From: Gemmatimonadota bacterium
GTDB taxonomy: Bacteria; Gemmatimonadota; Gemmatimonadetes; Palauibacterales; Palauibacteraceae
Direction: 5' to 3'
Assembly (NCBI GenBank): GCA_022820995.1
Contig: JAJEEM010000050.1
Location: 1 to 64,000 of the forward strand
DNA: 64,000 bases
Program-made: the position numbers and the translations under genes
The notes under the pieces: model-generated
The model's database searches: none
Seen by the model: only the letters and a program-made list of their open reading frames with translations
Told to the model about the DNA's origin: nothing
Part shown: positions 43,415 to 52,280 of the stretch, in pieces
Position numbering within the stretch: position 1 is the first letter of the stretch
Layout of the letters: each line of letters opens with the position of its first letter

Positions 43415-46193
43415 TTTCCAGTTGCTGCCTCAGCACGGTCTGCAGAATGCCGCCGTTGCGGTAGTAGTCGACCTCGAATTCCGTATCCAGCCGCGCGATG
43501 GCCTCGAAGCGCGTCTCCGGTCCGTCGTCGGAGACCGCTGACACGGTGATCGCGTCCTTCGGCTTCAGCCCGTCCGCGATCCCGTCGATGCGGAAGGTCT
43601 CGTTGCCGGTGAGTCCCAGCGTCTCGGCCGTCTCCCCCTCCCGGAACTGAAGGGGCAGGATCCCCATCCCGATGAGGTTCGAACGGTGGATACGTTCGTA
43701 GCTCACGGCGATGACGGCCTGCACGCCCTGCAGGAAGGGGCCCTTGGCCGCCCAGTCGCGGCTCGACCCGGACCCGTAGAGCGCGCCGCCGATGACGATC
43801 GTCGGCGTCCCCTCCTCCCGGTAGCGCGTCGCCGCATCGAAGATCGTCATCTGCTCGCCGCTCGGGACGTGGCGCGTGAACCCGCCCTCCACCCCCGGCA
43901 CCATCAGGTTCCGGAGCCGGATGTTCGCGAACGTCCCCCGCATCATCACTTCGTGGTTTCCGCGGCGGGCCCCGTACGAGTTGAAGTCGCGGAGCGCCAC
44001 GCCGTGCGCCCTCAGGTAGTCCGCGGCCGGCGACGTCGGCGCGATCCCCCCGGCGGGCGAGATGTGGTCCGTGGTCACCGCGTCGCCGAGGAGGGCGAGA
44101 CAGCGGGCTCCCTCGATGTCCGCGGGGGCGGCGGCCTCCTTCGACATCCCGTCGAAAAAGGTCGGCTGGCGCACGTAGGTCGAGGCCTCATCCCACGCGA
44201 AGCGGTCGCCCACCGGGATCTCCAGTGCGTTCCAGCGCTCGTCGCCGGCGTACACCTCCGCGTACTTGGCGCGGAACATCTCCGTCTTCACGGCGGTGCG
44301 GACGGTTTCGTTGATCTCGTCCTGGCTGGGCCAGATGTCGCGGAGGAAGATCTCCTCGCCCCGGTCGTTCGTCCCCAGCGGCTCGCTGTACAGGTCGATG
44401 TCCATCCGGCCCGCGAGGGCGTAGGCGACGACGAGGGGAGGCGAGGCGAGGTAGTTCGCGCGCGAATCGGGGCTGATGCGGCCCTCGAAGTTCCGGTTCC
44501 CGGAGAGGACCGAGCAGGCGACGAGGTCGTTCTCGCGGATCGCGCCCGAGATCTCGGCCGGGAGCGGTCCGGTGTTCCCGATGCAGGTCGTGCAGCCGTA
44601 GCCCACCACATGAAAGCCCAGTTGCTCGAAGTAGGGCATGAGGCCGGCTTCGTCGAGGTACTCCGTCACGACCATCGAGCCGGGAGCGAGACTCGTCTTC
44701 ACCCATGGACGCTGCCTGAGGCCCGACTCGACGGCCTTCCGGGCCAGGAGGCCCGCACCGACCATGACGGACGGGTTCGACGTGTTCGTGCAACTCGTGA
44801 TCGCGGCGATGACCACGGATCCGTCGCGAAGGGAGAACTCGTGCGACTCGCCCTGTTCGTCCGTCAGGCGCACGGCGACGCCGGCGGGGGCTTCGGCCAC
44901 GGCCACGCCGCCGTCCCCCGCATCGGCGGACCAGCCGGTCATCTGCGTGAGGCCGCCGCCCCCCGTGCCCGGCCCCTTCAGCCCGTCGAGCGCCTCCAGG
45001 AAGCGCGGCTTGCTCTCCGACAGCGGCACGCGCTGCTGCGGCAGCTTCGGGCCCGCGATCGCCGGTTCGACCGTGGAGAGGTCGAGTTCCACGTGGTCGC
45101 TGTATTCCGCCGGCGGAGTGTCCGCATCGTGGAAGAGGCTCTGGGCCCGCGCGTAGGCCTCGACGAGCGCCACCTGCTCGTCGGAGCGGCCCGTGAAGCG
45201 AAGGTAGGCGAGCGTCTCCGCGTCGATGGGGAAGATCGCGCAGGTGGAGCCGAACTCGGGAGACATGTTGCCGAGCGTCGCCCGGTCGGCGAGCGACAGG
45301 CCGGCGAGGCCCGGTCCATGGAACTCGACGAACTTGCCGACGACGCCGGCGCCGCGGAGAACCTCCGTCACCCGAAGGACGAGGTCCGTCGCCGTAGCGC
45401 CGTCCGGCAACCGCCCGCGGAGCCGGAAGCCGAGCACGCGCGGGACGAGCATGGAGAGCGCCTGCCCCAGCATCGCCGCTTCGGCCTCGATGCCGCCCAC
45501 GCCCCACCCGAGGACGCCGAGACCGTTCACCATCGTGGTATGGCTGTCCGTGCCGACGACGGTGTCGGGATAGGCGACGCGCCCGCTTCCCGTCGCGTCG
45601 TCGAACACGACCCGGGCCAGGTACTCGAGGTTCACCTGGTGCACGATCCCCGTCCCCGGCGGGACGACCTTGAAGTTGTCGAACGCCGTCTGGCCCCAGC
45701 GGAGGAACGCGTAGCGCTCGTGGTTCCGCTCGAATTCCCGCTCCGCGTTGATGAGGAACGAGCGCGCCGTGCCGAACGAGTCCACCTGCACGGAGTGGTC
45801 GATGACGAGTTCGCACGGCATCAGCGGGTTGATCGAGGCGGGGTCGCCGCCCAGTTCCGCCATCGCGTCGCGCATCGCGGCCAGATCCACGACGGCGGGC
45901 ACGCCGGTGAAGTCCTGCAGGAGCACGCGCGCGGGCCGGAAGGAGAGTTCCCGCCCCGGCGTGGCCTGCGCGTCCCACCCCGCGATGGCGGCGATGTCCT
46001 CCGCCGTCACCGATTGTCCGTCCTCGTGCCGGACCAGGTTCTCCAGCACCACCTTGATCGAGAACGGAAGGCGCGACAGGTCGCTCCCGGTGGCGGAGGC
46101 GACGGCCCGCAGGTCGCGGATCGCGACGGGGCCGCCGGGAGCGTCGAGCGAAGCGCGGGCGCCGAAGGAATCGAGATGGGGAAGGCTGGACAT
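43410..46193 (-). CDS. acnA: Aconitate hydratase
   Basis: A 927-residue [4Fe-4S] aconitase of the AcnA/IRP type, interconverting citrate and isocitrate in the TCA cycle. The cluster cysteines are in [14 protein letters not shown] and [13 protein letters not shown]. Substrate residues are in [16 protein letters not shown] and [17 protein letters not shown] 46193 ([16 protein letters not shown]) is preferred because AGG lies seven bases upstream; the ORF-track start at 46205 is weaker. The length is normal. It is divergent from the solute-binding-protein gene, with about 200 bases between. Confidence 0.96.
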   Translation of the reverse strand: MSSLPHLDSFGARASLDAPGGPVAIRDLRAVASATGSDLSRLPFSIKVVLENLVRHEDGQSVTAEDIAAIAGWDAQATPGRELSFRPARVLLQDFTGVPAVVDLAAMRDAMAELGGDPASINPLMPCELVIDHSVQVDSFGTARSFLINAEREFERNHERYAFLRWGQTAFDNFKVVPPGTGIVHQVNLEYLARVVFDDATGSGRVAYPDTVVGTDSHTTMVNGLGVLGWGVGGIEAEAAMLGQALSMLVPRVLGFRLRGRLPDGATATDLVLRVTEVLRGAGVVGKFVEFHGPGLAGLSLADRATLGNMSPEFGSTCAIFPIDAETLAYLRFTGRSDEQVALVEAYARAQSLFHDADTPPAEYSDHVELDLSTVEPAIAGPKLPQQRVPLSESKPRFLEALDGLKGPGTGGGGLTQMTGWSADAGDGGVAVAEAPAGVAVRLTDEQGESHEFSLRDGSVVIAAITSCTNTSNPSVMVGAGLLARKAVESGLRQRPWVKTSLAPGSMVVTEYLDEAGLMPYFEQLGFHVVGYGCTTCIGNTGPLPAEISGAIRENDLVACSVLSGNRNFEGRISPDSRANYLASPPLVVAYALAGRMDIDLYSEPLGTNDRGEEIFLRDIWPSQDEINETVRTAVKTEMFRAKYAEVYAGDERWNALEIPVGDRFAWDEASTYVRQPTFFDGMSKEAAAPADIEGARCLALLGDAVTTDHISPAGGIAPTSPAADYLRAHGVALRDFNSYGARRGNHEVMMRGTFANIRLRNLMVPGVEGGFTRHVPSGEQMTIFDAATRYREEGTPTIVIGGALYGSGSSRDWAAKGPFLQGVQAVIAVSYERIHRSNLIGMGILPLQFREGETAETLGLTGNETFRIDGIADGLKPKDAITVSAVSDDGPETRFEAIARLDTEFEVDYYRNGGILQTVLRQQLET

Positions 46194-46391
46194 GGTGGAC
46201 CTCATCGAGACTGCGAAGGGTTTGTTCCTCTGTGCAAACGTATCGAACCCGAAGCCCCGGATCGACCGGGGAACGGGGCGTCAGGTTGAAGATGAATGTA
46301 CTTGCGAATAAACTCTGATGCCGGTCGGTCGCCCCGCGACGGACCGGCCTTGGCCACGCGGATGACCGCCGACGCAGGCAAGGAGAGGGTA

Positions 46392-47810
46392 TTGTCCGGA
46401 AGTCGAAAAGGGACGCAGCCTTCGGACGGACCGCCGGTCCCGGACCGCGATCCGGCTCGGGCGGCGCCGCCGCCGGGCGGACTCCTGACGCGGCGCTCCG
46501 CAATCCGCGCCGGGCTGGCGGGTCTGCTCGGGGCGCCGTTCGCCACATCGCTCGGCGCCTCCACCCGACCGCTCGCGCCGGGGCTGCGCTGGAGCGGAAA
46601 GCAGGGCACGCAGCCGGACGACGAGATCCTCCTCGGCGTGTCCGCGGCCTTCTCCGGGCCCTCCCGGGGACTGGGCACCGAATTGTATCGCGGAGCGATG
46701 TCCTGTTTCGGGCAGGTCAACGAGCAGGGCGGCGTCAACGGCCGGCGGATCGTCCTCAAGCTCTACGACGACGGCTACCAGCCCGACCCGTGCGTGGAGA
46801 ACACGCTCAGGCTGATGCTGGAGGACGAGGTCTTCCTGCTGTTCGGCTACGTCGGCACGCCGACCGTCACCCGCGTCCTGCCGCTTCTGAAGAAGTTCCA
46901 GGACCAGCAGATGTACATCTTCTTCCCCTTCACGGGCGCCCAGCCGCAGCGTGAGCCGCCCTACGGGGAGTTCGCCTTCAACCTGCGCGCCTCCTACGGC
47001 CAGGAGACGGCGGGGCTCGTCGACAACTTCGTCCGCATCGGGCGCCGCCGAATCGCGGTCTTCTACCAGGCCGACGCGTACGGGCGCAGCGGCTGGGCCG
47101 GCGTGAGGGCGGCGCTCGCGCGGCACGGCGAGACGATCGCCGGCGAGGCGACCTACCGGCGGGGCACGCAGTTCACGAGCGTGATGCGGCCGCAGGTCGA
47201 GATCCTGCAGGAGGCCGAACCGGACGCCGTGATCTGCGTGGGCGCCTACGCGGCGTGCGCCGCCTTCGCCCGCGACGCGATGGACCTCGGCCTGCACGTG
47301 CCCATCGCCAACCTCTCCTTCGTGGGGAGCGAGAACCTGCTGGCCCTGCTCATGGACGCGAGCAGCGACGATCCGGCCTACTACACGCCGTGGCTCGTGA
47401 ACTCGCAGGTCGTGCCCAGCTACGAGGACACGTCGATTCCGGCCGTGCCCGAGTACCGCGACCTGATGACGCGCTACGACCCGCAGGTGCCGGAGGAACT
47501 CGTCGTGGAACCCTACGACCCGTTCCCCTACAGCTTCACGAGCCTCGAGGGATACCTGGACGCGAAACTGCTCACGGAAATCCTGGGCCGGATCGACGGC
47601 ACCCCCGAGCGCAGCAAGCTGAACGACGCCGTGTTCTCCGTGCGCAACTACGATCTGGGGATCGGCGAACGGGTGTCGTTCGGGCCCGACCGGCGTCAGG
47701 GACTCCAGAGCGTCTACTACACCGTCGTGGAGGATGGCCGCTTCGTGACCCTCAGCGACTGGGATGCCAAGTTCGGCCTGGACGCGACCACGAGCGACGG
47801 GGCCCCGTGA
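46392..47810 (+). CDS. Tat-type periplasmic ligand-binding protein (AmiC/UrtA-like)
   Basis: About 472 residues. TTG 46392 is the likely start because AGGAG lies six bases upstream; ATG 46362 and ATG 46296 are alternatives. A Pro-rich lead is followed by a twin-arginine signal (LTRRSAIRAGLAGLLGAPFATSLG). The mature protein has the type 1 periplasmic fold of the branched-chain/urea/amide group: ILLGVSAAFSGPSRGLGTELYRGA, then VNGRRIVLKLYDDGYQPDPCVEN and FPFTGAQPQRE. No ABC permease or ATPase gene is nearby. It overlaps the next gene (GTGA), so its partner is probably the HAMP sensor and MFS permease that follow. Confidence 0.88.
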   Translation: MSGSRKGTQPSDGPPVPDRDPARAAPPPGGLLTRRSAIRAGLAGLLGAPFATSLGASTRPLAPGLRWSGKQGTQPDDEILLGVSAAFSGPSRGLGTELYRGAMSCFGQVNEQGGVNGRRIVLKLYDDGYQPDPCVENTLRLMLEDEVFLLFGYVGTPTVTRVLPLLKKFQDQQMYIFFPFTGAQPQREPPYGEFAFNLRASYGQETAGLVDNFVRIGRRRIAVFYQADAYGRSGWAGVRAALARHGETIAGEATYRRGTQFTSVMRPQVEILQEAEPDAVICVGAYAACAAFARDAMDLGLHVPIANLSFVGSENLLALLMDASSDDPAYYTPWLVNSQVVPSYEDTSIPAVPEYRDLMTRYDPQVPEELVVEPYDPFPYSFTSLEGYLDAKLLTEILGRIDGTPERSKLNDAVFSVRNYDLGIGERVSFGPDRRQGLQSVYYTVVEDGRFVTLSDWDAKFGLDATTSDGAP

Positions 47811-48547
47811 CGCCGCCGGAGCAGCAGGCGATCCGGATCAAGAGGCTCTTCCGGAAGACGCGCTTCGGCATCTTCGTCCTCTTCGGCGCCATCGTATTCG
47901 CCACGTCCACGCTCTCGATCCGAACGGTCTCCAGCCAGTTGCAGGAGGAGTACGAGAGCAACAGCGCGAACATCGCCAAGAACATCGCCGACTCCAGCGT
48001 CGACATCCTTCTCAACCGGAACCTCGCCACGCTGCAGTCGCTCATCGACCAGTTCATCGAGATCCAGAGCATCCGGTACATCTACATCACGAGCGACACG
48101 GGCGAGATCCTGACCCACACGTTCGTGCCCGGCGTCCCCGATGTGATCCGCGAGGGCGACCCGCACGCGACCGAGCCGATCGAACGCAGCCTGCCGGGGA
48201 TGGGCGATTTCGTCGAGGTCGGGAGCCCGATCCTGGCCGGCCAGGCCGGTACGGTGCACGTGGGGATGGACCTCGACCTCGTGCGGCTCAAGATCCAGCG
48301 CGCCACGGGACAGCAGATCGCCCTGATCTGCATCATTCTCATCGTCGGCGTCCTGGGTTCGATCTGGTTCGTGAAGCTCGCCGTCACCCCGCTGGAGGAA
48401 CTGCTCTCCTACGTGGTGGGACTGGCCCGCCGCGACCCGGGCGGGATGACGGATGCACGGGTGCTGGCGCGCGACGACGAGATCGGGGAGATGGCTCGCC
48501 TGATGCTTCACGCGGTGAAGGGTGAAACGACGCCGGGAGCGGACTGA
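47807..48547 (+). CDS. Two-helix membrane sensor ending in a HAMP domain, no output domain
   Basis: A 246-residue protein. A membrane helix lies at about residues 20-38. The extracytoplasmic region, about 130 residues, has a coiled start (SSQLQEEYESNSANIAKNIA) and a PAS/Cache-like sheet (IRYIYITSDTGEILTHTF). The second helix is at about 170-190, and a HAMP-like segment follows (VTPLEELLSYVVGLARRD to ARDDEIGEMARLM). The protein then stops. No kinase, cyclase or methyl-accepting region is present. The GTG start overlaps the binding-protein stop as GTGA. It may pass binding-protein occupancy to the downstream permease; this is inference. Confidence 0.8.
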   Translation: MTPPEQQAIRIKRLFRKTRFGIFVLFGAIVFATSTLSIRTVSSQLQEEYESNSANIAKNIADSSVDILLNRNLATLQSLIDQFIEIQSIRYIYITSDTGEILTHTFVPGVPDVIREGDPHATEPIERSLPGMGDFVEVGSPILAGQAGTVHVGMDLDLVRLKIQRATGQQIALICIILIVGVLGSIWFVKLAVTPLEELLSYVVGLARRDPGGMTDARVLARDDEIGEMARLMLHAVKGETTPGAD

Positions 48548-48548
48548 G

Positions 48549-49841
48549 GTGTCCACCGAGGGGTGGAAGGCGCCCCGAGTCGCGATCGCCTTCTTCTGCA
48601 CCGTCCTGCAGGTCTGCTTCGGCACCGTCTACGCGTGGAGCTTCTTCCAGACGATGCTGGTGCGGCAGGCGGGCTGGACGTTCACGCAGGGGTCGCTCGC
48701 CTTCTGCATCGCGATCTTCTCGCTCGGAACGGCGGCGGCCTGGGCCGGCCAGTTGCTGCCGCGGGTGGGTCCCCGGCGGCTCGCCCTCATCGGAAGCACG
48801 CTGTTCGCGGGCGGCTACATCATCGCGAGCTTCGCGCTGCGGATCGACTCGATCCTCCTCTTCTACGCCGGCTACGGGCTCATCGGGGGCATCGGCATCG
48901 GACTCGGGTACGTGACTCCGGTCACCACGGCCGCGAAGTGGTTCCCGGACCGGAAGGGGCTCGTCACGGGCATCGTCGTCATGGGCTTCGGCATCGGCGC
49001 GCTCATCCTCAGCAAGGGTCTCGCACCGCTGTTGGTGCTGCAGACGGAGGGGGATCTCCCGCAGATCTTCCTGTGGCTCGGGATCGTCTTCGCGTGCATC
49101 CTGATCCCCAGCAGTTTCGTCATCGACGATCCGCCGGCCGCCCAGGTCGCGCCGTGGAAGCAGCCGGCGAAGGTGGGGCAATACCTGAAGTCGAGCCAGT
49201 TCGTCATCATCTGGATCGTTTTCTTCTTCAACATCGCCGCGGGCATCTCGGTCATCAGCTTCCAGTCCGAACTCCTGCAGGAGGTGTGGGGGCTGGCCGA
49301 TCCCTCGGTAGAACCCGCGGTGCTGGCGGAATACGGGGCGACGCTCATCGCGGCGAGTTCCGTGTGCAACGGAGTCGGGCGCATCCTGTGGGCCTGGCTC
49401 TCCGACCGCATCGGGCGCGTCGGCGTGTTCCGGATCCTGCTCGCGAGCCAGATGGTCGTGTTCGGCGTCCTCATGACCGAGTCCAATCCGTGGATCTTCT
49501 CCGCGCTCGTGTGCTACGTGCTGCTCTGCTTCGGCGGAGGATTCGCGACCATGCCCTCGTTCATCCTCGAGGTGTACGGCCCCGGGAACATGTCGAAGGT
49601 GTACGGCGCGATTCTCACCGCCTGGGCCGCGGCGGGGATCACCGGCCCGCTGTACGTCGGATACCTCAAGGACTCCTATCCAGACCGGGCGGTGATGTAC
49701 TGCTTCCTGATCGGGATCCTGATGCTCGGCGCGGGCTACCTGTTCTCGTACCTGCTGGACGATGACCGCGTCAGCCTGGGCCGCCCGACGGTGAAGAAGA
49801 CGCTGGAGCGCTACGGGATCCCCGTCGCCGACCGGACCTGA
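48549..49841 (+). CDS. MFS permease of the oxalate:formate antiporter (OFA) family
   Basis: A 430-residue 12-helix transporter. The N-terminus (TEGWKAPRVAIAFFCTVLQVCFGTVYAWSFF) is typical of OFA permeases. Further family-like features are GYGLIGGIGIGLGYVTPVTTAAKWFPDRKGLVTG, GVGRILWAWLSDRIGR and a long helix after CYVLLCFGGGFATMPSFI. GTG 48549 lies one base after the sensor stop. The transported anion is unknown; OFA members carry oxalate, formate or other small acids. Pairing with a dedicated binding protein and a HAMP sensor is not usual for MFS permeases. Confidence 0.9.
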   Translation: MSTEGWKAPRVAIAFFCTVLQVCFGTVYAWSFFQTMLVRQAGWTFTQGSLAFCIAIFSLGTAAAWAGQLLPRVGPRRLALIGSTLFAGGYIIASFALRIDSILLFYAGYGLIGGIGIGLGYVTPVTTAAKWFPDRKGLVTGIVVMGFGIGALILSKGLAPLLVLQTEGDLPQIFLWLGIVFACILIPSSFVIDDPPAAQVAPWKQPAKVGQYLKSSQFVIIWIVFFFNIAAGISVISFQSELLQEVWGLADPSVEPAVLAEYGATLIAASSVCNGVGRILWAWLSDRIGRVGVFRILLASQMVVFGVLMTESNPWIFSALVCYVLLCFGGGFATMPSFILEVYGPGNMSKVYGAILTAWAAAGITGPLYVGYLKDSYPDRAVMYCFLIGILMLGAGYLFSYLLDDDRVSLGRPTVKKTLERYGIPVADRT

Positions 49842-49845
49842 CGCG

Positions 49846-50280
49846 CTACCGCTCGTGTCGCGCCGGCGGCTGCGCGGGAGCGACGGCGAATACCTCCACC
49901 TGCACCGGGAGGCCCGGAACTCCGGCCAACCGCCGGTCCGTCGTCAGCAGCGGGGCAGCAAGGGTCTCCGCGAGCGTGACGTAGGCGGCGTCGTACGCGG
50001 TGAGGTTGTGGCGACGGGACCAGATCCTCGACAGGAGCGGCTCGTGTCCGTGCCGCCGCACATCGAGATCGAGGAGGTTGCGATACGCCTCGCCGGCACG
50101 GGTCGACGAGACCGCCCCGGTTTTCTCGTACCGGCGCAGAACGTGGAGCACTTCGAGGTCCAGGAGTTCAGGGCTGTGGAGGGAGATCCCGGGATCGGAG
50201 ATTCGTTGCATGATTCGGGCGCCGGAGGGCGTACCCACTACCAGTTCCACGACGGCGGATGCATCCAGGACGGCGACCAC
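49846..50280 (-). CDS. vapC: VapC-type PIN-domain toxin
   Basis: A 144-residue PIN nuclease. The acidic site is formed by VLDASAVVELV (Asp near residue 6), SPELLDLEVLHVLRR (Glu), YDAAYVTLAE (Asp) and LLTTDRRLAG (Asp). VapC toxins cleave tRNA or rRNA and are held inactive by VapB. The GTG start at 50280 is six bases after the antitoxin stop. It converges on the MFS permease gene with a four-base gap. Confidence 0.92.
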   Translation of the reverse strand: MVAVLDASAVVELVVGTPSGARIMQRISDPGISLHSPELLDLEVLHVLRRYEKTGAVSSTRAGEAYRNLLDLDVRRHGHEPLLSRIWSRRHNLTAYDAAYVTLAETLAAPLLTTDRRLAGVPGLPVQVEVFAVAPAQPPARHER

Positions 50281-50286
50281 GCGGCG

Positions 50287-50517
50287 TCAGCGCCTCGCCC
50301 GGGCTTCGCGGAGGACCTCGCTCGGCGGGGGATCCGGTTCGATCGGTGGGAGCCGGGCAATGCGGTTGAACAGCTCTTCCCGCGTGGGCTTCTCCAGGGA
50401 CCGGCGGATCTCGCGCAGGACGTAGTCCGACATCGACGTGCCGGCGAGCGCCGCACGGGACTTGAGCCGCCGGTGCAGTTCGTCCGGCATGTTTCGTATC
50501 TGAAGCATCTTTGACAT
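50287..50517 (-). CDS. vapB: VapB/FitA-type ribbon-helix-helix antitoxin
   Basis: A 76-residue antitoxin. The N-terminal ribbon-helix-helix (MLQIRNMPDELHRRLKSRAALAGTSMSDYVLREIRRSL) matches the FitA/VapB class. The C-terminal tail LFNRIARLPPIEPDPPP would wrap the toxin. The initiator may be ATG 50517 or the internal ATG three codons on. The start lies at the edge of a block of CATG repeats, the probable autoregulatory operator. Confidence 0.9.
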   Translation of the reverse strand: MSKMLQIRNMPDELHRRLKSRAALAGTSMSDYVLREIRRSLEKPTREELFNRIARLPPIEPDPPPSEVLREARARR

Positions 50518-50548
50518 GTGACGAACATGATTTCATGTTATAAACATG
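50515..50548. promoter_or_regulatory. CATG-repeat operator of vapBC and divergent promoter region
   Basis: Four CATG units occur at 50515, 50526, 50534 and 50545. They make two overlapping perfect inverted repeats: AACATGA-TT-TCATGTT (50524-50539) and CATGTT-ATA-AACATG (50534-50548). The patch is AT-rich against GC-rich flanks. Helically spaced half-sites fit cooperative binding by a ribbon-helix-helix antitoxin. A TTGACA on the minus strand at 50552-50547 could be the vapBC -35. The same region must serve the divergent M23 gene. Confidence 0.6.
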
Positions 50549-50587
50549 TCAAGTGCGAGTGCGACAACCCATAGATCGGCGACGTAC

Positions 50588-51499
50588 ATGAACTCTTTCT
50601 CGGCTCCTTTCAGCGGCGCCCTCGCCGCGCTCGCGATGGCGTTTTTTTTCGGCTCGTGCGCGTCGCCGCCGGCTCCCCGGCCGCCGCTGGAGGTCGCGTG
50701 GGCGCCGGGCGCCCCCGTCCAGGGTCACCTCTTCGTCATCGGCGTCGCGGCGCCATCGGGCTCCGGCGTGATCTCGGCCGCCGGCGAGGTGGCTGGCGAG
50801 GCGCTGCACTTCCGGCGCGTCGGACCCCTGCTCGAGAGTCTGGCGGCGGTCCCGATTTCGACGGTGGACACGCTCGACGCGTGGGTGCGGGCGGACTATG
50901 CGGACGGCCGGTCCCGGACCGACTCGCTCCGCATTCCCGTGCGGGAGGGCGAATACGCACATGAGCGGCTCACGGTGGCCCCGCGCTTCGGGTCCCCGCC
51001 GAACGAGGAAGACCAGGCGCGGCTGGCAAGCGATCGGGCGAAGGCCGCCCGTGCCTCGCGCGAAGCGCACGCCATGCCGCGCATGTGGAGCACGGTGCGT
51101 CTCCCCCGCGAGTCCCGCGTGACGAGCGGCTTCGGCACGGGCTGCGAGTTCAACGGACAGATCACGAGCCGCCACATGGGACTCGACCTGGCCGGCGCCC
51201 GCGGCGCGATCGTGGCGGCGGCCGCCGATGGCGTCGTGGCGGTCGTCGACGGCTTTCTGCTCGGAGGGAACGTCGTCTACCTCAATCACGGCGGCGGCCT
51301 GCTCACCGGCTACTTCCACCTGAGCGAACAACTCGTCTCCGTCGGCGACACGGTCACGGCGGGGACGCCCATCGGACGGGTCGGGGCCACGGGTCGCGTT
51401 ACCGGCCCCCACCTGCACTGGGTCGTGCGTTACGGGGGTACGAGCGTGGACCCGCGCAGCCTGCTCGCGCTCCCGGGGATCAGAGCCATCCCGGAATGA
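50588..51499 (+). CDS. M23-family metalloendopeptidase lipoprotein
   Basis: About 303 residues from ATG 50588 (MNSFSAPFSGALAALAMAFFFGSCAS), which gives a lipoprotein signal with lipobox FGSC. The ORF-track start is 14 codons earlier, within the vapBC control region side. An N-terminal beta domain precedes a linker, and the LytM catalytic domain covers residues 195-300. The zinc ligands are in HMGLDLAG and HLHWVVRYG, with YLNHGGGLLTGYFHLSEQL between. It should cleave peptidoglycan cross-links. Its 3' end overlaps that of the convergent membrane protein gene by 20 bases. Confidence 0.9.
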   Translation: MNSFSAPFSGALAALAMAFFFGSCASPPAPRPPLEVAWAPGAPVQGHLFVIGVAAPSGSGVISAAGEVAGEALHFRRVGPLLESLAAVPISTVDTLDAWVRADYADGRSRTDSLRIPVREGEYAHERLTVAPRFGSPPNEEDQARLASDRAKAARASREAHAMPRMWSTVRLPRESRVTSGFGTGCEFNGQITSRHMGLDLAGARGAIVAAAADGVVAVVDGFLLGGNVVYLNHGGGLLTGYFHLSEQLVSVGDTVTAGTPIGRVGATGRVTGPHLHWVVRYGGTSVDPRSLLALPGIRAIPE

Positions 51500-52256
51500 T
51501 CGCCTTCCGCTCCGGCGGATAGTCCTCGAACCGTTCGCGGTACCAGCGGTGGTGGCTGAGCGCCCGCGGGACGAGGTTCGCCGCCGTGAACAGGAAGAAG
51601 GCGAGGCCGGCCAGCGACCATGTCGCGAGCGCCCACCCGGCCCATTCCATCACCTCTCCCAGGTAGTTGGGACACGAGACGTAGCGGAACCCCCCGCCGC
51701 GGGGGATCGAATAGCCCGTCTCCCCGGGCTTCCGCAGCTTCAGCAGGGTGTTGTCGGAGTGCAGGTTGAGGGCGAAGCCGGCCGCGAAGACGGACAGGCC
51801 GGCCAGGAACCGCGGATCTCCCAGCCACTGCAGGTCGTACTGTCCGATCTCCGAGATCCAGCGCGCATTCACATACGCGTTCAGCATATTGAAAGCGAAA
51901 CCGGAGGCCGGGGCGGCGACGGGTATCCTCTTTCCCTTGGTCCGCGTCCGGAGGGGATAGATGAACGTCCGGTTCAGATAGTGGCACTGCCATATTCCGA
52001 GAAAGACGAGCGGCACCGCGTCGCCGGCCGACTGTCCCGCGAAATAGACATACGCAAAGAAGGCCGGCGCCGGTATTTCCATCAGAATCCAGCCGACGCG
52101 ATCCGGGAGGGTCGGGCCCCAGCCTCGCCCGGAATAGTGGCGGCCGTAGGGAGCCTTCAGACGGAGCAGACCGACGAAGGTCAGGGGCGCGAGGGCGAGG
52201 AGGATCCATACCAGGGCGCTGTGGAGCGCGACTTCGCCCATCGCGGACACGATCAC
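51480..52256 (-). CDS. Steroid 5-alpha-reductase-like membrane protein
   Basis: A 258-residue polytopic protein with about six helices. The C-terminal region shows the NADPH-binding signature of the SRD5A/DUF1295 group: NLHSDNTLLKLR, GGGFRYVSCPNYLGEVMEWAGWALATWSL, then HHRWYRERFEDYPPERKAIIPGWL. The mid-region IWQCHYLNRTFIYPLR also fits. Bacterial members reduce double bonds in isoprenoid or sterol-like lipids, but the substrate here is unknown. The start is GTG 52256 or ATG 52241. It is the last gene of the long leftward run and overlaps the M23 gene tail to tail. Confidence 0.87.
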   Translation of the reverse strand: MIVSAMGEVALHSALVWILLALAPLTFVGLLRLKAPYGRHYSGRGWGPTLPDRVGWILMEIPAPAFFAYVYFAGQSAGDAVPLVFLGIWQCHYLNRTFIYPLRTRTKGKRIPVAAPASGFAFNMLNAYVNARWISEIGQYDLQWLGDPRFLAGLSVFAAGFALNLHSDNTLLKLRKPGETGYSIPRGGGFRYVSCPNYLGEVMEWAGWALATWSLAGLAFFLFTAANLVPRALSHHRWYRERFEDYPPERKAIIPGWL

Positions 52257-52280
52257 GTCAGCGGCCGGCTTGTGTCGACA

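Noticed and set aside
46255-46271. CCCCGG-atcga-CCGGGG hairpin between acnA and the binding-protein gene
   Set aside because: It lies upstream of both divergent starts, has no T run, and such GC stems are expected by chance here.
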